A stretch of 64,000 bases of DNA, from NCBI GenBank assembly GCA_013397455.1, contig VYZB01000222.1:973169-1037168 (forward strand), in the 5' to 3' direction. A program made the translations under genes and the position numbers. Below the pieces are notes generated by a model that saw nothing but the letters and a program-made list of their open reading frames with translations, ran no database searches and was not told where the DNA came from. Of the stretch, positions 27,780 to 40,551 are shown piece by piece (within the stretch, counting starts at the first letter, position 1; every line of letters starts with the position of its first letter). The stretch is from Crotophaga sulcirostris. Its lineage: Eukaryota; Chordata; Aves; Cuculiformes; Crotophagidae.

Positions 27780-29500
27780 ATTCTGACTCAACACTGTGGT
27801 CCGTATGTCATCCCACCATGTGGGACTGGTGTCACGACATATGTCCCATCAGAGCCCCGAGGGGCAAACCCAAGGACAGATGGCTTTTTCAGTACCCTCC
27901 CCAGAACCTCTCAGGCAGCCTACCTCTGCTTGAAGCTGTACCAGCCACAACACATACTCTAGAGGGAACTGTGGCAGAGTCTATAACTATCTGTGACACT
28001 TTATTAATCACCACATGGCCTCTGAAAAAACACTGCAGAACAGCCAAGAAACCTGGCCTGTTCTTTTTATTGGTATCATCACACTTCTACAGCAGCAACA
28101 CAGTGCTTACCCAGATGAACAGCTCCTGCCTCCAAAGTAATTCCCCTAATAGCAATAAGCAGATGGTGATGGCCAGAGTCAGAACTATCCTCATCCTCAT
28201 TCTGACAGTAATGAGCAGAGAGATAAAACAGCACAGTTATAGAATTTGTGCATCCCATCTTACAACCTCTCATGTTGTCTCATTGGATCATCCAAAATAG
28301 CTCACAGACAATTCCATCTTTCTCTCCAACCCGTTTCTCAGTCTCCCAGCTTCTCTTCTCCCCCTTAGCCTGCTCTCAGGACTCTGGTTCCAACATTGCT
28401 ATCTCTGTACCAAGACTACAAATGTGAGGTTACATGAACCCATTCATCGCAACTAGCAATCTCAAAGTCTGGGATAATTCTAGCCAGTTTCCCATATTAC
28501 GACAATCGATGTTGCATACATCTGTCTGAAGTAATTTTTATTCTTGTCCAAAATCATGGCCATTGACCGGTCAAGCCAAATCTTATACCCTAAACTATGA
28601 AACCTTAGCAGGGCCTTAGTTCTCCAGTTTTAACAGCTAGCAAACAGTTCTTCTTTCTCTCGCTGATATACCTCTGGAGGATGCTGTTTCAGCAGGAGAT
28701 GCGGAGAGGAGCTGATTTTCCAGAGATGCTGATCTAAGCAAGGCTTCCCTCCCATTCCCTGCTACAAGACAATAAGGTAGGGTTTTTCCTTCGAACTGTG
28801 TTCTAGACTTGAAACACATTATATCTGTGATGCACATGGTTTGAGGGACAGAATCCATGCAAGGAGGGCCTTATTGATGAGATGTAAGATGGGGAAAGTA
28901 TATTCTAGCTTTAGCCTCATTCTGATTTTCCCTTTTGGGAAAGAATTACTTTGCAGCAGCTATTAGTATCATGATTGTCACCACAGCCACAACCTGGCTT
29001 CATTCCTTCTCCATTTTCATCTTGAATACCATTTTGAAGCTTGTGAAAATTGCTCTGGGATACAAGAGAAATGTACCTATAAGTAAGTGTTCTTTTACTG
29101 GTATGATTCACTGCTGCCTACAGGAAACAGAAGAGACTGTTGTAACTGTGACATAAAGTTGACAGTGTATAGACATTAACCCACAGTGTGTAAATGGCAA
29201 TGAAGGACCGTGGTTGTCTCTGAACCCTCCATGAAGCCCACAGTTCATCACTTATCTTGTGACATCGACATATTTGGGGTCTGTGGACCTCTCCAATTTC
29301 TCTCTCTGTACAAGCCAGAAGGTAATCACAATGTAAGTTGAGAGCACGACATTACTGTTTCTCATCCTAAGCAACTGCAAACTGCTCCCAGGAGGATGCC
29401 TATTTATTACTGGCTTTGTGCCGGGAAATACTGACCGAACGAAGCAATACAGAGCAGCTGATGTTGGCAGTTCTTGAGGCATGGACAACTAGAGGTGCAT
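27780..29500. other. Unresolved GC-richer stretch, possibly an old transposon or retrocopy
   Basis: This interval is compositionally distinct from the AT-rich intron around it and yields several longer open frames on both strands: 160 aa on + at 27818-28300 and 78 aa on - at 29252-29488. None matches a family I recognise. On the minus strand a frame near 28140-28210 begins MRMRIVLTLAITICLLLL, a signal-peptide-like run, then meets a stop. On the + strand a segment near 28960-29070 is hydrophobic. These are weak observations; nothing supports a functional gene. Confidence 0.25.
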
Positions 29501-30653
29501 TTATTGGCAAAATATTTGTGCCCCAAAGGCTGCCACATACAGGTGTCCTACTCTTTCTTCTGTAATTGTTTAATGTAGATCAGACCAGTCATGTCGTAAA
29601 AGTGACTAAATTTCTCCACTGAATGCAAAAGGAAGCCCAAATCAGCAGCTCAGATGTAAATATATACTGTGCATATGTTTAAAAATAGTTGAAATGACTC
29701 CTGTACACTCAGAACATGAAGAGCATTCGTGCCTCCTTGTAACACTCTGAGGCAGGTGAAATTATTGGATGACAAGAACACCTAGTTGGTATTACACACC
29801 TATTCCCCCTTTCCTTCTAGCCTCACAAAACTATAAAGAACACAAAGAAGAAAACCCATAGCTTCCAAACTTTCTTATTATTTAATGACTCCAAATGTGA
29901 AGGGCCAAACTGTCCCTCCCCCCAAAAAACAACAGGTGATTAAAAATATAAAATGACTGCCTTATTTTTAAGTCTTTATCCCCACAGTGAACGTTAGATG
30001 AACAGTCAAATTCAAGCACCTGGGGCCAGGATGCCTCAAGTCTATATGACAAACAGAGCACTTGGCATGTAGCTGTCACCCTTTAAGCTATGAGGAAAAC
30101 ACTGAGATAGAGAAAATCTTAAATATTGCCTAGCCAATAGCACACTCGGGGCAATCAGGACTGACCTCTCCTAAAATTAAACACTTGCACATCTTCTGCT
30201 GAATTTGAAAATAATGAGGAAACAGATTCTGCACTTCCTGATACCTAAGGAAATACTCAAAGGCTATTAAGTAAATGGGTAATTCTTTCTCCTTCGAGTA
30301 TAATATATTATAAAAGCAAGAGATGGCTTGTGATTGAATTTTGTGAGTAACCTACAGAGCTATCTGTCTCAGAAACACTTATTACTTTACACATATCACA
30401 TTGAGCATCACATAAGATTAATTGGATGGACCCCCAGTGCTCTGTTCTGAAGCATGGTTGAGATACTGAGTTGCTCAGTCCAGTCAAGATTTGCATGAAG
30501 GATTCACTTTAAAATGATACAGGCATGTAATACAAAAAAGAAAAGTACTTATGAAGTTTCAGTGATGCTGGACTAAACTCAGAAGAGCTTTTCAAAATAA
30601 AAATTTTAGACGTAAATGCCTGACTTGACCTAAATCTGACTTCAGATTCCTAT

Positions 30654-30717
30654 TTTAAGCAACTCCATAAAGCCACTGAAGTTACACCAGGGAGAAATTC
30701 AGCCCTAAGTGACATGA
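30654..30717. repeat. Possible ancient amniote interspersed repeat fragment
   Basis: The words CCACTGAAGTTACACCAGGG and AAATTCAGCCCTAA resemble an old repeat common in turtles, crocodilians and birds (CCACTGAAGT...GTTACACCAG...). Too short and diverged for a firm call. A similar string lies near 34440-34570. Confidence 0.35.
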
Positions 30718-31546
30718 TTTTTGGCACGTAATTTGCACCTTTTCTAGAACAAAAATATTACTGCACCAGTGTTTTCAAGACCATTCTAAAGCTGTGTATC
30801 ACCACTCCATATAACACTATATATATTAATCTTTTAAGCAGAAGGTCAATATTTAAGAAACTTGACTCAAATTAAGTTAATATTAAGCATTTGGATTATT
30901 TATGTATCTTTATGGGTATGTATAAAACAAGTCAGCTGAGAATAAACCATTTGGAAGAGTGAAGTCTATTTAAATAGTAGATTCTGTGCAAGAGCTAAAC
31001 TATACAGATCTGCCTTTAAAAAATATTAATGGCAGAGATGTTAATTTCCAAGTAAAACAATTTATATTGTTAAAGCAGGTTACATCTTTTCAAATTCTAG
31101 TAGAAACAGGCAGCCAACCTGCACATATCATTAAACTTCAAATTCCCCTGTAAACGACAGTCAAAGCATCCAGAAAGTTCAATATATTTTCTCTCAGGCT
31201 AGTTGATGTAGGAAGATTTTCATGTGATGTTTTCTCTTCTATCATCAGTTCAATGATGTAAACAGTGACTGATTAAGCCTGCACTTCTTTCAGGTTGGTA
31301 TACCTGACTGAAGAAAAAGAAAAAGTCTCACAGCTGGAATTCTTCCTGAAAACTAAAATAGATGACAAACTAAAAGACCAACCCTCTATAGACACTTAAT
31401 GAAGACAGGCTTCAAGGGGTTTTCTATACCAGAGATTACTTTACACCCCAGGACAAGAAAAAAACCATCAGATTTCTGCAGTTGAAGACTGCAATCACAG
31501 CACAATAAGGAAATAACAAAAACACATCGCTTGTTAAATCACTTAC

Positions 31547-31637
31547 ACTGGTTTTCCTTTGGATTCACAAGTCAAAATTATAGACTGTCCTTCTTCAGGC
31601 CATGAATTGGAAGAAATGATTTTAACTAAAGGTGTAT
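31547..31637 (-). CDS. CADM2: CADM2 internal exon d: first half of Ig3
   Basis: Short coding exon of 91 nt on the minus strand: two bases completing Tyr, 29 codons from TPLVKIISSNSWPEEG to LTCESKGKP, and two bases (GT) of a Val codon. It encodes the start of the third, membrane-proximal Ig domain with its first cysteine in ILTCESKG. The acceptor follows a long pyrimidine run ending CTTCCTAG. The donor is CAGT then GTAAGT. No open frame above 60 aa marks it, because it is short; it was found by extending the protein from its neighbours. It is the least conserved of the five against the remembered mammalian sequence, with most changes in the loop between VKII and EEGQ. The intron after it is phase 2, the only one of that phase here. 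Confidence 0.93.
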
Positions 31638-34600
31638 CTAGGAAGAAAAAAAAAAGAGACACCTTGTTGACATACAAAATCAGATTTATTATCTAAGAGT
31701 ACATTATTTGCTACTAACAAAAGACTATAGTATAGATTTCATTTACACTTGGAGGTGCTTTTATATGGTGCCTTGCCTAATTTTCATTGTCTTCAGGAAG
31801 GTAATAAAAATGACCAATGGAACTAAAGCAGTAACTTTTTATATCCCAAGGAAACACATACAGAAAATACATGAGGAAATAACTTTCTTCCTTTATGTAT
31901 TCAATGCAAACACTCATATCATATGACTATTCCAAAGTCTGCTAACAAGGAAATAAAAAATATTAAGGGTGAATAACAAGTAATCTGTGCAACTGTTTCT
32001 TTGTCTACATATAGGTTGATATGATGGAATGTTGTTATTGGAGGAATGAATGCAATTATATATATTTGAATAAGAACACTTTTATTGTTGCAGAAGCTTG
32101 AAACTCATAATAAGAAAGCTTCAATAGGCTTTCAGATAAAATAGCTTGTTATAGGCATTTTACAGGATATTATTTCCGAAATTCAATATTGTTGCCCATA
32201 AAATAGGACATTCTTTTTTAAAACAAAATTTACAAAGAGAATGATTTACATATCTGCAGGAAGCACTATATGAAGTCTGCAATTTTTCTTAAAAATTTAA
32301 AATATTATTCCTATATATTGCAATTAACTTTATAATTTAAATTGCAAAAAAAAATATTACACAATATAAGTTCTGTGAGTTCATGGAGAATAAACCACTT
32401 GTGGTACATTCTTATCTTTTAAATCATTTTCCCAGCTGGCTTCCAAGGATATATTCTCATAATCAAAATACTTCACATGAGTTAGAGGGGCACCTCTTAT
32501 AAGCAAAAAGAAGACCACAAAGAAAGAAACATCTCTATACAAACCATTTTTTTCTTTAGGAAAAGGCAAAAAGAGTTCATAGTCATAGTGAGGATAATTT
32601 TCGAACTCAATGGGAAAATATAAATTCTTGTTTCCTCCAGTTTCCTAATAAAAATATACATCTTCATCTATGGCCCAAGAAATACTTTAATCTGCAGATC
32701 CAAGGTATTTATGTTTTGTCTCATCCTATCTGCAATTCCTAATTCATTAGCAGTGAGGTAGCAGTGACATCATATATATCCTATTATCAAGTAAATGTGA
32801 AAGAGCATGACAATATGACTTTACAAAATCAAATGGGAAAAAATAATATGCTGTAACAATATAATTTCTCACTGAGATGCTAACAGTCTTGTTAAATACT
32901 ATATGGCATATGAACAATTAAAGACTCTGGAAGCATTTTTCTAACTTTGATTTTTATTTTTGCCATATAATAATGTGTCAACAACAAAAGAAAAGGGGAA
33001 GGTTTAGTAGACTTGTCATAACTTCAATGAAAGCACTGTCAGCATCACTCAGCTTTCAGTACACCTGTGCTAACCTTACAGCAGTAGCAAATCTCTTCCA
33101 CAAGTTCATCTTTTTAAGGATACTGCAAACCATTATGCAGGTGACTAATCCTTTGGAGGTCGTGCTGGCATTTCCTTCATTTTTAGCACATGCTTAAAGC
33201 ACTGACCTGAAGTGCCTTAATAAATCAGAGCATCAAGTACTTCTGTGATTTCAGTGGTACTATTGAAGATGAATAAATTACTCTCTTGACTATACATTGA
33301 ACCAGAGGAACAAATTAGTACCAGGTAGGAATACATGAAGAATTTAACCGAGGGAGGGAGACAACTAATGCAATGAGATCAAGAGGTTTCCAGAGAAATA
33401 TGAAAAAGAGCTAAACTGTAATGGAAGTAATCATGATAGCCACAAGTGAAGAAAGAAATTAAAGGACCATCTAGCTAGCATTACTAGCTTAAATATTTAA
33501 GAAATGATCAGCATTTTATGCATTATTCTAAATGACCCACATAAATTAGAGAGGACGTCAGACAATTAAGCTTTCATTTGCATGGATCAATGCAGAGCTA
33601 TTTCCCCCAATTCAGAGTTCCCATTCTTACTTTATTTAATGCCCCAGAAAGCTCTTTGTTCCCTATGCACTTCTAAATAGAGCTTACTAACACAGAATAA
33701 GAAAGGTCTTATATTTATATTTCATTCTTTAATGCACGATAAGGTAGTGTAGGAAATATATTCCCTAGTAATTGACTTGTACAGCAGCTACTTGCTTCTT
33801 TAAAACAGGAAACACTGGGATTAATTCAATATATACAGTTATTAAGGAAGCTTACAATTCATGATTTTTGTATTTTATGAACAATCCTTTTTCAAAAACG
33901 AGTTAATATTCTATTTTGGGTGCTTCATTCTCAGTGTTACTGTTTCCACTTCATTTTCGTGCTGTAGCTGATGTCTCTCCAGAACTGAAGTGTACACTTA
34001 CAAAAGGAAAACTTTTAAGACAAACTAGTCCTCCACTTTCACATTCATATCAATATTTAAAATGAGAAGAAATCTTTAGAATAATTGCATCAAAACTAAC
34101 CTAAATATGTAATTTTAACCAAGATAATAAAACCCTGCTGGCTGGTATTTTTCTAGAACACAAAAAGCTGTTACAAAATACTACCTCCTGCTAGGGCTGT
34201 TCACTTTAGAAGAATTTGAAAAGTATAAATATACTCTATCAGTTCTGTGAGCTTTAACCTGTCATCACCCGAAAACGACACTAGCATTAGAAAAGAGTCT
34301 GAAGAAAAAAAGAGAACAGCAATACTGTAAGAGGTTTATTTATTTTCAGATACGTTCATCAGCTTGTTAGAAGTAATGTGGGTATGTCCAAACCAATTCT
34401 CTACGTTTACAGACAAAACAAACAAAAGGAGTAGGATCAAGACTTTTATTGTGGGTCAGATCTGCTGCTCCTCCTCTAAAGTCAGCAGAAGTATACAAAC
34501 TTATATCAGTTAAACTTAACAGAACTTTAATAATGTGCATATTTTTAGGATTTGGCCCAATAATTCTATGGTAATACAATACTGTAGATCAGTATTTCAA

Positions 34601-35621
34601 GCAGAATTCTTATGAACAAGGGACCAGTGACTAAAATTTCTTTACAACACCTACAAATATGCCCTTACTCTGAGCCCTAAGTACATTATGGGACAGATAA
34701 ATATTCTGAAAAAGAAAAGCACTGGGAAAATCCAATTTTTAAAAGAAAAAAACACAGTGGTTTATGTGAGTGTAGGTAGTACAGCAAGCCTTGACAGTAA
34801 AATACACTGGTTTCAAAACCCAGTGACTTATTTATTTACATGTATCTCCAACAGTGTGAGAGCTCTTTCAGCCTCCAGTCTTTCCCTTGAATAATGAGGT
34901 ACTTATGAGCTGCAATTGATTGCTACCACCCTGTGAACTGAGACACAAACATGTCTTTAGACACATAGCAAGACATCTTCCACCCTCTATGAGACAAGAA
35001 TCTTCCTTTTTGCTGGAAATAACAGTTCATTAGCAGTTACAAATAAAAACTATGGGGGTGGGGGTGTGTTTCTATATATCCTTTCCTGTTTCAGCAGACC
35101 AAATATAAAAGTTCCACTGAGTAATTTTATTCCATCTATCTTTCTAGGATTTCGGTACATTTCATTGTACGAGACCAGGGAAGCCATTTCAAAGCTTTGA
35201 GAAGATGTATTGATTTTCGGTAATATCATTTTTATTCAGCAACATACAAAATCAGTGAACGTATGTGGAAAATTGATCTCAGTTTACACTGGTAATGAAT
35301 GTTACCTGATATATGAAGAAATTAAACATTTCAGCCCATGATTTTTGTTGTACTCTTAGTTATAACTAATGGCAACATTAATATCTTGTGGAATTGCTTT
35401 AATAATTGATTTAATCTATTTGAAGCTATTTCAAAATAAAGTTGGTTCTTATCAGTTACCAGATATTTTCTGCTAATCAGATCGCCAATACTAAAAGGTT
35501 TGGTTTTGTGTTTGTTTTTTATTTCTTTCAGAATGAACTTGGTTTTATATTGCTTGAAGAAGAAAAAAACCATTATTTATATTATTGTATCACCAAGCTC
35601 TTACAAGGCTACATGCAGGCT

Positions 35622-35667
35622 TAAATTTCTCCATATAAATTTTTCCACATAAATTTCTTCATATAAA
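35622..35667. repeat. 14-bp minisatellite, about 3.3 copies
   Basis: Three consecutive 14-base units, TAAATTTCTCCATA, TAAATTTTTCCACA and TAAATTTCTTCATA, followed by a partial TAAA. The unit boundaries are exact and the copies differ at two to four positions. Local tandem duplication in the intron. Confidence 0.85.
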
Positions 35668-38629
35668 GTAATAACATGGAAGCTTTTGGAAGGTTCCCAC
35701 ATGATAAATTATGTTAAACGATATGTGTAAGCCCCTGACAACCAAACTGCAAAAGCAGAAACTGAATTAATAAAAGTAAACAAATTTGCTTAAGATCATA
35801 AAGCAGGTAACCAACAGAATCAGAATATGAAACTCTACTGTTTCATCTTAATGCCAGGGGAGTAGAAAAGTAATTTGGCCTCTTTTTCCAAACTGGAAAC
35901 AGATATTTATTCAGCTAGGGCACTTATGTTTGCACATCATTATCATCATTATTTCATATGAAGTACAGTGCCCCTTCAAGTGTTTGCGTTTTTAAATGTG
36001 TTTATTGCATGAAGTCTGCAATGCCTACTTCTCAAAGTAAAATGGCATAACAGATCTGTGTTCTACAAAATCTCAATTACATTATCCTGTAATATTATCC
36101 ATTCGTGGTTTTGTGTGCTATACAATGTTTTTGCTAAATATTTGGCTCTCCTTTCTATCTGGCTACCATGTTTTTGTTGTGACCAAAGTTGTCCAATAAT
36201 AAATATAAACCAAGTTATTTTCTGTTTAAGCAACAATCAGTAGATGAAGTGCTATTGGCCTCAATTTACAGTTTTGGGAAGGTTAGTTCGCATCATTCTA
36301 AGGAAATGGGTGAGAATGCCAAGAAAAAAAATCACATTTCTCTTGGTTTCCACTGTTGTCCCTATGAATTTCTTTCTGCTCTGTAGGACATCAAATGATT
36401 TAGCACAGAAAAATTTTCACATTTGATGACAGTAACATATAAAGTTCAATATATGTAAGATCTATAGTGAAAGATTAATCTCTTGAATTATCTTAGTTTA
36501 TGAGTCTTTAGGGTTTCAAAAGAAAAATACATCGTTGAAGTTCTTTCCTCTGTGCATGGCATACATCAGTGTGATACATGCTGCCTAAATCTCTCTTCCT
36601 TAAAATATGAGAGATTCTGTGCTTTTTTTTATTTTCCACAATGTCCCTCTTAGTCTTCTAAGTTCAGATCAGTACCAGAAAAGCTAGACCTAGTGAAAAA
36701 GGTAGAAAAAAAGGGAGGCACAGAAGTTCAAATATGCTTGCCTATTGCACATAAATATGTACACCTCTATACAATATAATATTACAACATAATTAATAAT
36801 CCTTCAAAAAAAATGCCCTTCCATCTGATTAGTTTCCATGCAACCAAATTGTCAGGTGACTACCTCAAAATGAGGGCAGACACAATCCAGTTTCTAATTA
36901 TGTTCTAAATAACTGAAAACAGCTCGTTAACATCATTTGACCCTAGGCCTCCACTGGAATACTTTGATTCTGATGCATGTTTTCTTTGAAGGTGATATTC
37001 TCTCTGTAGCTTATTTTATGAACATCTCTCCACCTGCAGTAAGAAGCTGAGTTTGTTGAAATGAAGCCTGTGATCTTTGCTGGACTTGGTGTTTGAATGT
37101 AAATTATGTTAACAGTAAGAGGAAAGGCACCAATACAGGGAGTGATGCATATACCTTTTGCTGGGTTTGTCAGAGGAAGTAAGTGCTCATTAAGACATCA
37201 GAATGCACTACAAGTCTTATTCAAATCCCTCCTTCTAAAAACGACGATACTGCCTTCTTATTTAATCTTTTAGGATGATGACTAGATGTTTTTAATTACC
37301 TTTTGTGAATAGAATTTTTCTTTTATGCACAATGATTTAAAACCCCTTAACAGTACTGCTAGTAAGAAAAGCTTTTGTTTATCAATTTAATTCTGCATTG
37401 GGTCCAACAATATGAAATATGCCATTAGATCCATTCAGAAAAAAAGCTGTCTTTCTGTGACAGAGCAGTGTTTCCCACTGTGATCAATGAGTTTTCCATG
37501 AATCTCAGCTTTTACCTTAATGGATACTAAGCAACACAGGAATACATCTTATTAATACTCACCAGTTTGGAAAACACGCACTTAAGCTCCAGGCAACCGC
37601 CGGAATAAAACACATAGGCCCTACCTATGGTATAACATCCATGTTGCGGCTGCCAGATCATTTGGCAGGGCTACTGGAATGAGGTTTCTCTTCTTCTCTA
37701 GAGGAAACTTTGCTGGGATTTCTAGGAATATCTAGGAGGATTTTCATCATCTCAGCAAGCAGGTTGTGCCTTGTAGTGATATATGAAATTCTTCTTTGGT
37801 TGGTTGGGAAGGCTCACTGCACTCTTCTCTTGCCATAATCTGCTACATTATTTCTAACAAGAGTCTCAAGAGCAATAGATCATAATATTACTGTCCTCCC
37901 CAGATGAATAGGTAAGTTTCTCTTCCTAAGGGTTATTTTTTTCAAGCTCTCTGTGTAGCCAGCAATTGCCACTGCCCAGGAAAACTCACAGTTTTTCCCT
38001 TCTTACCAAAAGGGACAGAAATATATCAGCCCTTCATTTTCCTGCCATGACTCACTGACTGTTCTCAGACCACTTCAGGTTTTGACATAATCACATAACT
38101 CTATGCAGCAGCATCTCCTGCCTGGATCTTTAATACTCATGTTTACTCTGCCACTTCAAATTAATTTATTTAACCTGTTGTTTAACACTTTGCACAGTAA
38201 CCACCATTTCCTCTTTGTACCAGAGTACACATGAATATGGCTGGTTCATTGCAACACACTTTTCTTCTTACAGGTTTACCTAAATAATGAGCTACCATTG
38301 GAAGAATAAAGTCACGTGGCAGGAATGAGAATCCCAAGTTTCTTCAAAAGCCCTCTCCCATAATTAGGATATTGTGCAATAGAGCAATTTCAGCTGTGTG
38401 AGACAGAGACGCAGCACTGCTCATAACTGCACACAAAGGCGTGCAGTTGGAAACTGTATGTTCTGTCTGCCTGGCACAAGGGATGGGGCATTGCTCTCAG
38501 GTGAGGTAGCTATTCTTTGTGACCAAACCACAAAGATAAAATGTCAGGCAAGATGGATTGTGATTGCCACTTGAGCAGCCAGGATGTAAATGTGCACTTT
38601 AGCTGAACTTTGCTCATTGTAATGTAATT

Positions 38630-39420
38630 ATAATGTCATTTTAATGTAATAAACACACACCTCCTGGCACGCCCTTCTGTCCCCTTCATGACTCTGAGGC
38701 AAACCACTCCCAAAACCACTCCCACTGGGCATGCACAATTGATTTCTAGTGCTATGCCTTCAAACTGAAAGCAAGAGTTTCCTCCACCAATCAGGAGTGG
38801 AAAATTGGATGACTTAAGACAGCCAAGCTCCATCCAAACGCTACCCAAAGGTACAAGTTATTATAAAAATGAAAACAAAGGGAAAAGTTTTGGGGAATAC
38901 TTTAGCAAAACTTTCTGGGATGAGCTGATGGGCTGAACTCCATCTTCTCTCTCCCAGTTGAGATGCCATTGGGTGAGATCTTTGTGTTATGCATGCTGTA
39001 TTTTAACATCAGGCTAGCTATTAGTATCTCTTAATTTTTGTCTGTTTTTTACTGCATATTCTTTAGCTGCACATTGCATTTCTTTACACTTGCTGCTTGA
39101 TTTCTTGCTGCTTAACATGTATTTTTTCAACGGTATTTTGAACCACCGAACCCTTATTCTGTCATGAATCGTTATAATAAAATTGATTTTTGTACACATA
39201 TATATAAGTTACTGGAAATTTTAATCTCTCAATGCAATCCTGGTGGGCAGGACAAATTGCAAAAGGCCCGAGGAGGTCCACCTTACTATAAGGGATTTGT
39301 CTCTGCGATACTGCTGGCAATATATAAGGGATTTGTCCCAGTCCTAGCAGGCAGGACAAATTTTAAAAAGCCCAAGGTGGCTCCCCTGTTTTGTCCCTTA
39401 CCCTAATTCAAACCGTGACA
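38630..39420 (+). mobile_element. Probable solo LTR of an avian endogenous retrovirus
   Basis: A 0.8-kb + strand block with LTR organisation and words I remember from a common bird LTR family. In order: TAATAAACACACACCTCCTG near 38645, ACCACTCCCACTGGGCATGC, a CCAAT box in CACCAATCAGGAGTGG (38787-38791), a TATAAAA box (38862-38868), an AATAAA poly(A) signal (39176-39181), and an end at ACCCTAATTCAAACCGTGACA (CA at 39420). No gag, pol or env sequence flanks it, so it looks like a solo LTR. The 5' boundary is uncertain and no target duplication was identified. The region after the poly(A) signal contains a duplicated segment (separate entry). It lies antisense to CADM2. Confidence 0.65.
39235..39400 (+). 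repeat. Imperfect tandem duplication at the 3' end of the LTR
   Basis: Two versions of one segment are visible. GGGCAGGACAAATTGCAAAA with GGCCCGAGGAGGTCC begins near 39243. AGGCAGGACAAATTTTAAAA with AGCCCAAGGTGGCTCC begins near 39349. The phrase TATAAGGGATTTGTC also occurs twice, near 39288 and 39323. The copies have diverged, so the duplication is probably a property of this LTR subfamily rather than a new event. Confidence 0.65.
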
Positions 39421-39679
39421 GCTACCAACAACAAGTCATTACTTTGTGGTTTTATTTTATGACCACAAACCTTCTGAATATTGAAAAGCTTCCACAAATA
39501 ACTCTGATATTTTATTGTGGTAGTGAACAACAACAGTTCTAGTGTTACCATTTTAAAGAAATGTTATGAAAAACTAAAAATCCAATAATAAAAGATTATT
39601 GCTACTTGGTAATGAATGACTGACAGATGATAAAATTTTTAAAGTACTTCCTGAGAGACTAATTTGTTTATTTTCTACC

Positions 39680-39727
39680 TGGTTTTGTCTGGGTTTTTTT
39701 TGTTGTTGGTTTTGGTTGGTTTTTTTG
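39680..39727. repeat. T-rich, G-punctuated tract
   Basis: Complement of the A-rich, C-punctuated style seen elsewhere: GTCTGGGTTTTTTTTG, then TTGTTGGTTTTGGTTGG, then T runs. Low-complexity tract. Confidence 0.6.
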
Positions 39728-40551
39728 CAAACAACATGTTTGTGAAATCTGTTTATGTCACAGTCTTCTAAATTTTTCATCGAGCTTTTTCTCTTTTATT
39801 TCCTTGGAACCTTTCCATCATTTCCAGATGCAAAGATAAAATAAGCAGATACCTCTGAAAATGATGGTGTATCTACTTTTCAGATTAATTAGCACTGGAG
39901 CAAGCATAGGACAGTTTAAGGTACTTTGTTTTTGCTCCAGAAACGATGAGAAAATCATAATTTTCATATATGGATAGTAATTAAAAAACTACTTAAAAAA
40001 TTCTGTATTCTTACACAATTTGACTGCTATTTCTAAAACACCTAAGTAATTAAGCTCAGAAAAACCACTTTTAAACTGAATTCCAAGGACAAACCGCTCT
40101 AGTATGTACAAAAATTAACATCAAATTGGATATCCCAAATGAGATCTGAAAGATGAGAGAGGACTACTCTAATCAGCTCCGTGAAAGTGCTCACCATTTT
40201 TATTAGCTTTTATATTTACCAGCTGCGTGCATCCTAGAGGTATGAATCAACGTTATCCAAAATTGGGCTGTTTTTGTAAATGACAAGTAGCATGGCTTCC
40301 GCCTGTGCTCCATTGCTTTGAATAAGCACTCACAAAGCAAGACTGCATTGGTAAACTTCATCAATATACTTTGGGAGATACAGTAAGTTTGATGCTCTGC
40401 TTCAGAATATAATGAATGACTCTGCTTAAATAGATGAGAGAAAAACTCAGTATTATGTATCTGAAAAAATATTTTAATAATAGTATTTGTGCGTGAAGAC
40501 AATCTAGATCAAATGATTGTGCCATGGCAGTGGTATTTCATTTTAACAAAG

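Larger units (their letters stand above)
882..31546 (-). other. CADM2: CADM2 intron between exons d and e (30,665 bp)
   Basis: Phase-2 GT-AG intron: the split codon GT|G gives Val before PEPVL. It contains CR1 copies or fragments at 1975-2399, about 4140-4245, 9914-9985, about 16590-16690, 20370-20675 and about 25485-25850. A retroelement-derived segment lies at about 18280-18885, and A-rich tracts at about 6583, 7612, 17957, 22254 and 23824. An unresolved, somewhat GC-richer stretch spans about 27780-29500. The rest (2400-4100, 4300-9900, 10000-16500, 20700-25400, 25900-27700, 29500-31500) is AT-rich with no gene that I can support. Confidence 0.9.

Noticed and set aside
27818..28300. 160-aa open frame on the + strand
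   Set aside because: No recognised domain or clear gene structure, and it lies within the unresolved island. Kept only as an observation, not as a gene.
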